A stretch of 64,000 bases of DNA from Rufibacter roseus (GTDB lineage: Bacteria > Bacteroidota > Bacteroidia > Cytophagales > Hymenobacteraceae): assembly GCF_001647285.1 (NCBI RefSeq), contig NZ_LRML01000001.1:310001-374000 (forward strand), read 5' to 3'. The notes beneath the pieces are model-generated. The model was given only the letters and a program-made list of their open reading frames with translations, was not told the origin of the DNA and searched no databases. This document shows, in pieces, positions 9,593-17,109 of the stretch. Position 1 is the first letter of the stretch, and the number at the start of each line of letters is the position of its first letter. The translations under genes were made by a program, and so were the position numbers.

Positions 9593-10285
9593 ATGATCAG
9601 GAAGAAAAACCTATTCATGCTCTTAATAGCCGTGCTCCTTTTTAGTGGCATGGCTTGGGCGCAGGAAGCCGCCAAGATTGACAGTAGCTATGCCAACTCG
9701 CATTACCGCATGCGGCTGGATTTTTTCAGGCAAATGCCCAACCTGAAAAAGGAAATTGTCTTTCTGGGCAACAGCATTACCGAGGCGGGAGAGTGGCAGG
9801 AGCTGGTGCCATGCAAACCGGTAGTCAACCGCGGCATTAGTGGCGACGTGACGTGGGGAGTTTTAGCCCGGTTAGACGAAGTGTTGGCCTCTAAACCAGC
9901 CAAGATTTTCTTGCTTATTGGAGTAAATGATTTAAAGCGAGGAATATCAACTGAAATCATTTCAGCTAACCACCGGAGAATTCTGGCGCAAATAGAGCGG
10001 TATTCACCCAAAACCAAAGTGATTCTGCAGAGTGTGCTGCCAGTAAACGAAGATATGCTGGCTATAAACTATAAGAACATTAATAATGCTCTAATAGTGG
10101 AATTGAACAAACGGCTTCAGGTATTGGCAGGGGAGTATGGAAATGTAACCTTCATTAACCTGCATCCAACTTTTGCTGATAGTACCGGGCAATTAGAAAA
10201 AGGATTGTCAACTGATGGGCTGCACCTTAAAACGGTGGCCTACATAAAATGGGTAGAGTACCTGAGAAAAGAAAAGGTTCTGTAA
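9593..10285 (+). CDS. Exported SGNH/GDSL esterase, first tandem copy
   Basis: This 230-residue protein has a cleavable signal peptide ending GMAWAQ. The four SGNH blocks are visible: Ser61 in FLGNSITEAG, Gly84 in NRGISGD, Asn112 in IGVND, and Asp208/His211 in STDGLHL. The nucleophile context GNSIT is typical of the carbohydrate-esterase or PAF-acetylhydrolase-like branch, which removes acetyl groups from sugars. The gene starts 3 nt after the symporter stop. It is closely related to the genes at 10442 and 41859. O-deacetylation of an imported or surface amino sugar is a reasonable inference. Confidence 0.87.
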   Translation: MIRKKNLFMLLIAVLLFSGMAWAQEAAKIDSSYANSHYRMRLDFFRQMPNLKKEIVFLGNSITEAGEWQELVPCKPVVNRGISGDVTWGVLARLDEVLASKPAKIFLLIGVNDLKRGISTEIISANHRRILAQIERYSPKTKVILQSVLPVNEDMLAINYKNINNALIVELNKRLQVLAGEYGNVTFINLHPTFADSTGQLEKGLSTDGLHLKTVAYIKWVEYLRKEKVL

Positions 10286-10289
10286 GCCG

Positions 10290-10325
10290 TTTTTGGTGTG
10301 TTTTCTGAAAAACAGGCACAAAACA
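10290..10325. repeat. Intergenic palindrome, degenerate copy
   Basis: Arms TTTTTGGTGTGTTTTC and GAAAAACAGGCACAAAACA pair with a few mismatches. The copy follows the first SGNH esterase gene and is one of two palindromes in the same 156-nt gap. Confidence 0.75.
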
Positions 10326-10390
10326 GGAATAGAGAAAAAAGCTTGGACTCGGCCCATCAGTAGACTTGGAGTGGCTAAAAAAGAAATACG

Positions 10391-10428
10391 TGTTTTCAGG
10401 CTGTTTTCCTGAAAATAGCCTGAAAACA
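10391..10428. repeat. Intergenic palindrome, near-ideal copy
   Basis: Arms TGTTTTCAGGCTGTTTTC and GAAAATAGCCTGAAAACA differ from perfect pairing at one position, with loop CT. It lies 13 nt before the start of the second SGNH esterase, so it would be in or near its leader. Confidence 0.88.
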
Positions 10429-10441
10429 GAAATTGAGATAG

Positions 10442-11149
10442 ATGAGATTACTACGTAAAGTGTGTAAACAAATGCTGAAAGGTAGCCTGGCGGTGCTTGG
10501 GGGCATGTTGTGGACTTTCACTGGTTTTGCCCAAACGGCCAAGCTAGACAGCAACTATGTGAACCCCCACTATGAAATGCGGTTGAAGGAGTTCAGCGCG
10601 CAGCCCATTCCTAAAAACGCCGTTGTGTTTTTAGGCAACAGCATTACGGCGCGCGGCAAATGGGCCGAGTTACTGCCCGGTATGCCCGTGGTCAACCGCG
10701 GCATCGGCGGTGACATTACGCATGGTGTTCTGGCCCGTTTAGATGACATCTTAGCGGCCAAGCCGAAGAAGATTTTCCTTCTCATCGGTATCAATGATTT
10801 GTCGCGCCGGTTCCCGGAAGAAGTCATCATGCAGAAATATGAGCAACTGGTGCAGCGCGTAAAACAGAAATCGCCTAAGACTAAGCTGTACGTGCAGAGC
10901 GTGTTGCCGCTGTTAGATGATATGCTGCAACCCGCGTACCTCAAAAACCTAAACCCGGCCGTGACCAGCCTTAACACAAAGCTACAGGCCTTTGCCAAAA
11001 AACATAAGCTCACCTACATTAACCTGCACCCGGTCTTTGCAGATGCCAGCGGCCAGCTTAAGAAAGAGTACTCGTTAGACGGCATTCACGTCACCGATGC
11101 GGCGTACCCGGTGTGGGTGCAGTACTTAAAAGATAAAAAATACCTGTAA
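10442..11149 (+). CDS. Exported SGNH/GDSL esterase, second tandem copy
   Basis: This 235-residue protein has a long N-terminal signal peptide ending near FTGFAQT. Its SGNH blocks are Ser67 in FLGNSITARG, NRGIGGD, IGINDLS, and DGIHV near the end. The layout of motifs and length match the gene at 9593 throughout, so the pair arose by tandem duplication. Base composition looks slightly more GC-rich than the first copy (for example GGCGCGCGGC near 10649), which suggests the copies diverged some time ago or have separate histories. The likely role is sugar O-deacetylation in the periplasm. Confidence 0.86.
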   Translation: MRLLRKVCKQMLKGSLAVLGGMLWTFTGFAQTAKLDSNYVNPHYEMRLKEFSAQPIPKNAVVFLGNSITARGKWAELLPGMPVVNRGIGGDITHGVLARLDDILAAKPKKIFLLIGINDLSRRFPEEVIMQKYEQLVQRVKQKSPKTKLYVQSVLPLLDDMLQPAYLKNLNPAVTSLNTKLQAFAKKHKLTYINLHPVFADASGQLKKEYSLDGIHVTDAAYPVWVQYLKDKKYL

Positions 11150-11208
11150 ACAGAAATTGAAACTTAAGAGAACTGCACTGGCCAGTGACTCTTTTTGAAT
11201 ACATACCC

Positions 11209-12144
11209 ATGCAAATAACCGGAACCTTTATAGACGAAATCTCCCATGATATTCCGCACCAGAACTGGGGGCGCGAAGAGTGGGACCGTGATTTCGGGTA
11301 CATGAAAGCCGTAGGCATTGACACCGTTATCATGATCAGGAGCGGCTACCGCCGGTTCATCACGTACCCGTCGCAGTATTTACAGAAGAATTACGGGTGC
11401 TATGAACCACCGGTAGACTTAGTGCAGATGTACCTGGAATTAGCCGAGAAGCATGGCCTCAAATTTTACTTCGGGCTATATGACAGCGGGCACTATTGGG
11501 ACACCGGCAACCTGCAAGACGAAATTGACGCCAACCGCTTTGTGATTGACGAAGTGTGGCAGAAATACGGCCATTTCAAAAGCTTTGGCGGCTGGTACCT
11601 GAGCATGGAAATCAGCCGTAAAACCAAGGGCGCCACCGAGGCATTTAGAACCCTGGGGCAACAGTGCAAAGACGTGAGCGGCGGCTTGCCTACGTTCATT
11701 TCGCCCTGGATAGACGGTAAAAAAGCCGTGATGGCAGCCACGTCGCAATTGTCTAAAGAAGACGCGGTTTCGTTGCGCCAACACGAAGAGGAGTGGAGCG
11801 AAATCTTCTCGGGCCTGCACGGTTCAGTAGACGCCGTGGCGTTCCAGGACGGGCACATTGACTACCATGAACTGGAAGACTTTTTCGGCATCAATAAAAA
11901 AATGGCCGACAAGTTTGGCCTGCAGTGCTGGACCAACGCCGAGAGCTTTGACCGCGACATGCCCATCAAGTTCTTGCCCATCAAGTTCGAGAAACTAAGG
12001 TTGAAGTTAGAGGCCGCCCGTAAGGCAGGATATGATAAAGCCATAACGTTTGAGTTTTCACATTTCATGAGTCCGCAGAGTGCGTACCTGCAGGCGGGCC
12101 ATTTGTATAACAGGTATAAAGAGTATTTACAGAGCTTACGCTAA
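11209..12144 (+). CDS. DUF4434-family putative TIM-barrel glycosidase
   Basis: I start this protein at the ATG at 11209 (MQITGTFIDEISHDIPHQNW, 311 residues) rather than an in-frame GTG at 11185. The N-terminus GTFIDEISHDIPHQNWG and MKAVGIDTVIMIRSGYRR, followed by SFGGWYLSMEIS, match the DUF4434 family. These are barrel proteins found in Bacteroidota and Firmicutes glycan loci and thought to be glycoside hydrolases, without firm biochemistry. The Glu in YLSMEIS lies where barrel glycosidases often carry a catalytic acid. No signal peptide is visible, so it probably acts in the cytosol, in line with the epimerase gene 11 nt downstream. Confidence 0.78.
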   Translation: MQITGTFIDEISHDIPHQNWGREEWDRDFGYMKAVGIDTVIMIRSGYRRFITYPSQYLQKNYGCYEPPVDLVQMYLELAEKHGLKFYFGLYDSGHYWDTGNLQDEIDANRFVIDEVWQKYGHFKSFGGWYLSMEISRKTKGATEAFRTLGQQCKDVSGGLPTFISPWIDGKKAVMAATSQLSKEDAVSLRQHEEEWSEIFSGLHGSVDAVAFQDGHIDYHELEDFFGINKKMADKFGLQCWTNAESFDRDMPIKFLPIKFEKLRLKLEAARKAGYDKAITFEFSHFMSPQSAYLQAGHLYNRYKEYLQSLR

Positions 12145-12155
12145 TCACATATTTT

Positions 12156-13349
12156 ATGAACCATTATTCTACGCTGTACAAGCAGGAGTTGTTAGAGAAT
12201 GTTATTCCGTTCTGGATGAAGCATTCCAAGGATGAAGAGCATGGCGGTTTTTATACTTGCTTAGACCAATTCGGGAAGGTGTTTGACACCGATAAGTTTA
12301 TTTGGCTACAGGGCCGTGAAACATGGATGTTCTCCATGCTGTATGACAAGGTAGCGCCCAAGCAAGAATGGTTAGACATGGCCGTGCACGGCGCCGATTT
12401 TTTAAAGAAACATGGCCGTGACGCTGAAGGCAATTTCTATTTCTCCCTTACCAAGCAGGGCCAGCCGCTTGTTCAGCCCTACAACATTTTCTCAGACTGC
12501 TTTGCAGCCATGGGCTTTGGTGCCCTCTACAAAGTAAAGCCAGAAGATGAGTACGCAGACATAGCCCGCAAGACATTCCAGAATATCCTTAACCGTCGCG
12601 AAAACCCTAAAGGCAAGTATAGCAAGGCCTACCCAGGCACGCGTAATCTGCGCAACTTCTCACTGCCCATGATCCTGAGCAACCTGTCTTTGGAGATGGA
12701 GCACCTGCTTGACAAAAGTCTGGTAGATTCGCTCATGCAGGAGATCATACATGAGGTAATGGAGGTATTTTACCATGAAGAGAGCGGCCTGATTCTGGAG
12801 AATGTTTACGAAGACGGCTCCTTTGCTGATTGTTTTGAGGGCCGACTGCTCAACCCTGGCCACATTATTGAAGCCATGTGGTTTATCATGGATCTGGCAG
12901 TGCGCCTGAAAGATCAAGCTCTGATCAACAGAACGGTAGAAATTGCCCTGCGCACCCTTGAATCTGGCTGGGACAATGAGTTTGGCGGTATTTTGTACTT
13001 CCAAGACATTAAAGGCCATCCGGTTCAGCAATTGGAGTGGGATCAGAAGCTATGGTGGGTACACGTAGAGGCATTGGTATGTATGGCAAAAGCCTACGCC
13101 GTTACCGGTGATGAGCGTTGCCAGCGGTGGTTTGAGAAGCTACATGACTATACTTGGAACCACTTCAGAGATGACCAGTACAGTGAATGGTTCGGTTACC
13201 TGAACCGCCGCGGCGAAGTGCTGCTCCCCTTGAAAGGCGGTAAGTGGAAAGGCTGTTTCCATGTGCCTCGTGCTTTGTACCAAGTGTACAGTACTCTGGA
13301 AAATTGTAAGATGGAGGTAGCTCAAGCTGAAAAGTTAGGCGCCAGATAA
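12156..13349 (+). CDS. N-acylglucosamine 2-epimerase (AGE/RnBP family)
   Basis: This 397-residue cytosolic alpha/alpha-barrel protein has the hallmarks of the renin-binding-protein type GlcNAc 2-epimerase: LQGRETWMFSMLY, GRLLNPGHIIEAMWF, QKLWWVHVEAL, and KGCFHVPRALY close to the C-terminus. The family interconverts N-acetylglucosamine and N-acetylmannosamine, while relatives act on cellobiose or mannose. The conserved NPGH and the KGCFHVPR block favour the GlcNAc type over cellobiose 2-epimerases. It is probably co-transcribed with the DUF4434 gene (11-nt gap) and is the clearest pointer that this locus handles amino sugars. No NanA lyase or ManNAc kinase gene is nearby. Confidence 0.86.
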   Translation: MNHYSTLYKQELLENVIPFWMKHSKDEEHGGFYTCLDQFGKVFDTDKFIWLQGRETWMFSMLYDKVAPKQEWLDMAVHGADFLKKHGRDAEGNFYFSLTKQGQPLVQPYNIFSDCFAAMGFGALYKVKPEDEYADIARKTFQNILNRRENPKGKYSKAYPGTRNLRNFSLPMILSNLSLEMEHLLDKSLVDSLMQEIIHEVMEVFYHEESGLILENVYEDGSFADCFEGRLLNPGHIIEAMWFIMDLAVRLKDQALINRTVEIALRTLESGWDNEFGGILYFQDIKGHPVQQLEWDQKLWWVHVEALVCMAKAYAVTGDERCQRWFEKLHDYTWNHFRDDQYSEWFGYLNRRGEVLLPLKGGKWKGCFHVPRALYQVYSTLENCKMEVAQAEKLGAR

Positions 13350-13361
13350 TATTTCCTGAAG

Positions 13362-13416
13362 AACGCCTGCGCTGACTCCTAGATAAAATAAGGGTTTAGG
13401 TGCAGGCGTTTTTTTA
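13362..13416 (+). terminator. Hairpin with T-run after the epimerase gene
   Basis: AACGCCTGC at 13362 pairs with GCAGGCGTT at 13402, followed by a run of seven or eight T. The intervening loop is long (about 31 nt). The T-run and position 12 nt after the stop support an intrinsic terminator closing the glycan operon before cstA. Confidence 0.65.
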
Positions 13417-13424
13417 TTGCCGCG

Positions 13425-13459
13425 ATTTTGGCTTGTTTTTACAAAAACAGGTGAAAAAC
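13425..13459. repeat. Intergenic palindrome
   Basis: Arms ATTTTGGCTTGTTTTT and AAAAACAGGTGAAAAA pair imperfectly around loop AC. It lies directly after the T-tailed terminator and before cstA, so the terminator and the palindrome are separate elements in this gap. Confidence 0.75.
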
Positions 13460-13526
13460 ATATAAAAAGCTGCTCTTTCTGTTGTCTTTCCCTTTCTTTA
13501 CTTCCCAGCCAAGCTAAACAAAACAT

Positions 13527-14975
13527 ATGATTTCATTTTTTGTATCTGTAATTGCCCTGGTGGTGGGTTACATGGTTTACTCAAAGGTGGTAGAGCGAAT
13601 TTTTGGGGCAGACGTTCACCGGCCCACTCCCGCCCTTACCATGGCAGACGGCATGGATTACGTAGCCATGCCTCAATGGAAAATTTTCCTGATCCAGTTT
13701 CTGAACATAGCAGGTCTGGGGCCAATTTTCGGGGCGGTAGCCGGAGCTATGTGGGGGCCATCTGCTTTCCTCTGGATTGTGCTGGGTTCTATTTTTGCCG
13801 GAGGAGTGCATGACTACTTTTCTGGTATGCTCTCTGTTCGTAACGGAGGCGAAAGTATTACCGAAACCACTGGGCGTTATCTGGGCGGCTTCATGAAACA
13901 GTTCATGCGGGTGTTTACAATTATCCTGCTGGTAATGCTGGGAGCTGTATTTATTATAGGGCCAGCCAAGATTTTAGATGGTATGATGCAGGGTGTTGGC
14001 AGTGTGTCTATGTGGGTCTGGATCATCTTTGCGTACTATGTGCTCTCCACCGTATTGCCCATTGATAAAGTGATAGGTAAGCTGTATCCGGTGTTTGGGG
14101 TGGCGCTTTTATTTATGGCGTTGGGCATTTCAGTGATTATGATTTCCAGAGGGCTGGCAATACCGGAAATAACTTGGGACAATCTTACAAACCAACACAG
14201 CAGCCCTGAAAAATTCCCGCTTTTCCCCATGTTGTTTGTGACCGTGGCCTGTGGTGCCATCTCTGGTTTCCACTCCTCTCAGTCGCCAATGATGGCCCGG
14301 TGTATCACCAATGAACGCCAGGGCAGACCCGTATTTTTTGGTGCCATGGTGACCGAAGGGGTGGTAGCTTTAATATGGGCTGCAATCAGTATGAGTTTCT
14401 TCGGGAGCGTGGGAGGTTTAAACGAGGCCATGACTGAACATGGTGGCAACGCAGCTTGGGCCGTAAGCGAGATTTCTAATTCACTTTTGGGTAAAGTGGG
14501 CGGTGTTCTGGCGCTCTTAGGTGTAGTGGCTGCCCCTATTACCTCCGGCGATACTGCTTTCCGTAGTGCCCGCCTTATCGTGGCTGATTTCATGAAGTCA
14601 AACCAAGGGCCGTTAAAGAATCGTCTGCTCATCAGCATTCCATTATTTGCGGCGGGCTATGGATTAACCCTCATTGACTTTGCCGTGGTGTGGCGCTATT
14701 TCGCCTGGACAAACCAGTCTTTGGCTACCATAGTGCTGTGGGTGATTACCGCTTTTCTGATGAAAGAAAGAAAGTCATATTGGGTTACCCTGGTGCCGGC
14801 TGTTTTTATGACGGCCGTGGCTACTTCTTACATTCTGGTGGCTCCGGAAGGCTTCCAACTATCCACTGAAATTGCCTATACGGCGGGAGTGGGCACTGCG
14901 CTGGCGTTGCTGCTCTTTACCTTGTACAAAGCCTCTGCCAGAAAACGGGAGCCAGAAAAAGAGCTGGTAAAGTAA
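13527..14975 (+). CDS. cstA: CstA-family (carbon starvation) peptide/pyruvate transporter
   Basis: This 482-residue inner-membrane protein has about 12-14 spans. Signatures include GLGPIFGAVAGAMWGPSAFLW, GGVHDYFSGMLSVRNGG, and the block GAISGFHSSQSPMMARC. It also carries ITSGDTAFRSARLI, all typical of CstA. It is shorter than E. coli CstA (about 700 residues) but of usual length for Bacteroidota members. E. coli CstA and its paralogue BtsT import peptides and pyruvate. Palindromic repeats flank the gene on both sides (13425 and 14993), so it is probably its own unit rather than part of the amino-sugar operon. Confidence 0.88.
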   Translation: MISFFVSVIALVVGYMVYSKVVERIFGADVHRPTPALTMADGMDYVAMPQWKIFLIQFLNIAGLGPIFGAVAGAMWGPSAFLWIVLGSIFAGGVHDYFSGMLSVRNGGESITETTGRYLGGFMKQFMRVFTIILLVMLGAVFIIGPAKILDGMMQGVGSVSMWVWIIFAYYVLSTVLPIDKVIGKLYPVFGVALLFMALGISVIMISRGLAIPEITWDNLTNQHSSPEKFPLFPMLFVTVACGAISGFHSSQSPMMARCITNERQGRPVFFGAMVTEGVVALIWAAISMSFFGSVGGLNEAMTEHGGNAAWAVSEISNSLLGKVGGVLALLGVVAAPITSGDTAFRSARLIVADFMKSNQGPLKNRLLISIPLFAAGYGLTLIDFAVVWRYFAWTNQSLATIVLWVITAFLMKERKSYWVTLVPAVFMTAVATSYILVAPEGFQLSTEIAYTAGVGTALALLLFTLYKASARKREPEKELVK

Positions 14976-14992
14976 AGGCAGGTTTATTCGTG

Positions 14993-15032
14993 CTGTTTTA
15001 GGCTTGTTTTTACAAAAACAGGCCTAAAACAG
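14993..15032. repeat. Intergenic palindrome, near-ideal copy
   Basis: Arms CTGTTTTAGGCTTGTTTTT and AAAAACAGGCCTAAAACAG pair with one mismatch around loop AC. It starts 17 nt after the cstA stop. Confidence 0.9.
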
Positions 15033-15221
15033 CTGCTCCTTCTAATTTTTTTTCCACTAGATTCTTAGCTGGGTTTTCAAAAAGTAAAGCCTTCAAGATG
15101 AGGTTTCTTGTACCCCCCTCACTTCTAATAGCCGAGTTTTACAGAAGTGACACCGCCACATGTAATTATTCCCCGACACTTTTAATCTCTTCAGTAAAAC
15201 CCTTACCGTTTACCGCTCAAA

Positions 15222-16085
15222 ATGATCTCAATTCCTCCTTATTTCAAAAATACAGTTCTGGGTATGGTAGCGCTTACCACCATAGGCTGTAAAAGTAGTA
15301 TCTCTTCAGAAGTTTCTAGCCAAGGCGGGGAAACCGCTAGTCTTACTAATGAAGTGCCGCCTGCCGCCACTATCCCCTGTTTCCCTGGCGCTTATTACAG
15401 AAAAGTAGTCAGTAGCTTTGACGATTGGACGGGCATAACTGGCATAGTGGTGTTAGGCCACCCTACCACCGACCCCAACAGGCTAGATTCACAGCGGAAC
15501 AACCTGCCACTAGATAACTTCTCTATTTATATGGGAGGCAACGCCGGCGGCCATTACGAGGTAGATGCGGGTATGACCTGGACCTTTTCAGTGGACAAGG
15601 CCACCGGGAATACCAGTAAAGAGCGGATAGCCTGGCGTCCCTTCTGGCGTACCAAAGTCTGGAGCAATCCGCCTAATGTAGAGCAATACACATGGCATCC
15701 TGGCGATACCATCCAAATGACCGTGAAAATGGTAGCTCCTCAGAAGTTACGCATGATTATTGCCGATGCAGGTGCCCAGCCATTTAAAAAGTTTGAGGTA
15801 GATTTTGACGCCGAAGGCTTTACTGCTGAACAGCCGCGCCAGTTTAAGCGTGTTAATGCCATTGACCAAGTAAGAAATGAAGGCAAGCCGGTGCAGCCCA
15901 CAGCGGCCAGAGTGACGGGTGGTGAGTGGTTGTTTACCTCTCTTTTTAAAGGTGACCAGGAACTACACATGAACCAAGCCCGCTATACCGATATGCGCTG
16001 CCCAGATGCCGATAACATTAAGGTGACTACCACGGCCAATGCTCAGAAAGGCGGCGAGAAAATTGACATTATGGGAAAACAGTAA
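15222..16085 (+). CDS. Uncharacterised lipoprotein
   Basis: I do not recognise this 287-residue protein. The N-terminus (MISIPPYFKNTVLGMVALTTIGCKSS) reads as a lipoprotein signal with the modified Cys in TIGC. A low-complexity Ser/Glu linker follows, then a beta-rich body from about residue 45. That body includes YYRKVVSSFDDWTGITGIVVLG, GGHYEVDAGMTWTFS, WRPFWRTKVWSNPP, and HPGDTIQMTVKMVAPQKLRMII, which suggest a jelly-roll or lectin-like sandwich. There are Cys residues near the body start (TIPCFPG) and end (DMRCPDA) that could form a disulfide. It has its own gap upstream and shares a bidirectional terminator with the convergent DUF5017 gene. Confidence 0.75.
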   Translation: MISIPPYFKNTVLGMVALTTIGCKSSISSEVSSQGGETASLTNEVPPAATIPCFPGAYYRKVVSSFDDWTGITGIVVLGHPTTDPNRLDSQRNNLPLDNFSIYMGGNAGGHYEVDAGMTWTFSVDKATGNTSKERIAWRPFWRTKVWSNPPNVEQYTWHPGDTIQMTVKMVAPQKLRMIIADAGAQPFKKFEVDFDAEGFTAEQPRQFKRVNAIDQVRNEGKPVQPTAARVTGGEWLFTSLFKGDQELHMNQARYTDMRCPDADNIKVTTTANAQKGGEKIDIMGKQ

Positions 16086-16094
16086 GGGTTACAA

Positions 16095-16147
16095 TATTAA
16101 AGCGGAAGGGCAGGTTGAGATTCTCAACCTGCCCTTCCGCTTTAATA
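16095..16147. terminator. Perfect 26-bp bidirectional terminator hairpin
   Basis: A 26-bp perfect inverted repeat with a 1-nt loop (core AGCGGAAGGGCAGGTTGAGA and its complement) lies between two convergent genes ending at 16085 and 16162. Each side ends in CTTTAATA, giving a short T-rich tail in both directions. It belongs to a different sequence type from the dispersed palindromes. Confidence 0.85.
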
Positions 16148-16161
16148 GGTATCTAAATTAA

Positions 16162-17064
16162 CTATGGTAAAACAGTTACCTCCACTTCTTTTACCACCGT
16201 CTTCTGTCCGTTAATGTGTACATTAGAAGCCACAAAAGTGGCGGTGTAGGTGCCTGGAGCACTATAGGCATAGCTGTGGGTTGGTTTGCTAAGCGTATAT
16301 TCCTTTATAGGGGTTCCGCGGTCCGGGCTAACTTTATTTGGGTTCAGGGGCTTTGATATAGCCCATTCTTCTGACGCCTCTAAGGTTGAAAAAGGGTTAA
16401 AGTATACCAATGTAGAAGTGTAAACCCATTTGCTGGCAGGGTTTAAAAAATCTACACTTGTCCACCCGGCGGTAGTTAACGTTGCCACGGGTGCGGTAGA
16501 TCCATTCTCAAAAGAATTTGTAACGTTAAATGCGTGAATTCTCCAGGTGCGTTGGGTAGGAGATGTGCCTGCAGGTTTTTCCCCAACATATTTGAAGGCT
16601 AAATAAATTGGTTTTCCACTCACCAACAGGTCTGTTATGTCTTTTTTACCAGAATTTACAATGGGGCCAAGTCCGGAGCCCGTGCTCCAGGTAAACCGGT
16701 CACTAATATCTACCCATGTGGCCTTAGCCACTTCTTCAGGGGTATAAGTGCCTGAGAAGTCTGTGGAGGCAACTAAACGAAGGTTGTTTACCTGGGTACC
16801 GTACAGTACTTGGTTTATAAATTCCAGCTCTAACTTGCCACCAGTCAGTTCTGTTCTCTCGCGGTTCTTATATTCATTGCCATTTTCGCCGGAGTAAAAC
16901 GTGATAATATCCGGGTCACCCGAAAAACTGAAGCGTGCTGAATCTCCTATTTGTACTTCTGCATCAACTACAGATACATTAAAGTTGGGAGCTTCCACTT
17001 CTTGGTCTTCGCAGGAGCTAAGTATGCCTAAGAGCAGGAGCAGGTACAGGTATTTTGCTTTCAT
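16162..17064 (-). CDS. DUF5017-family surface lipoprotein
   Basis: The start at 17064 (MKAKYLYLLLLLGILSSCED) gives a 300-residue lipoprotein with lipobox LSSC; an upstream in-frame ATG at 17094 would bury the signal. The block VQIGDSARFSFSGDPDIITFYSGENGNEY is the signature of DUF5017, a beta-sandwich module found in the third gene of SusC-SusD loci. The C-terminal part (YAYSAPGTYTATFVASN) looks like a PKD-type strand pair. Its place after susD (45-nt gap) suggests a surface glycan-binding protein working with that SusCD pair. No catalytic residues are apparent. Confidence 0.82.
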   Translation of the reverse strand: MKAKYLYLLLLLGILSSCEDQEVEAPNFNVSVVDAEVQIGDSARFSFSGDPDIITFYSGENGNEYKNRERTELTGGKLELEFINQVLYGTQVNNLRLVASTDFSGTYTPEEVAKATWVDISDRFTWSTGSGLGPIVNSGKKDITDLLVSGKPIYLAFKYVGEKPAGTSPTQRTWRIHAFNVTNSFENGSTAPVATLTTAGWTSVDFLNPASKWVYTSTLVYFNPFSTLEASEEWAISKPLNPNKVSPDRGTPIKEYTLSKPTHSYAYSAPGTYTATFVASNVHINGQKTVVKEVEVTVLP

Positions 17065-17109
17065 TGTGGTAATTTTTACAAATGATTCAATCATAACAAC
17101 TGAAGAATA

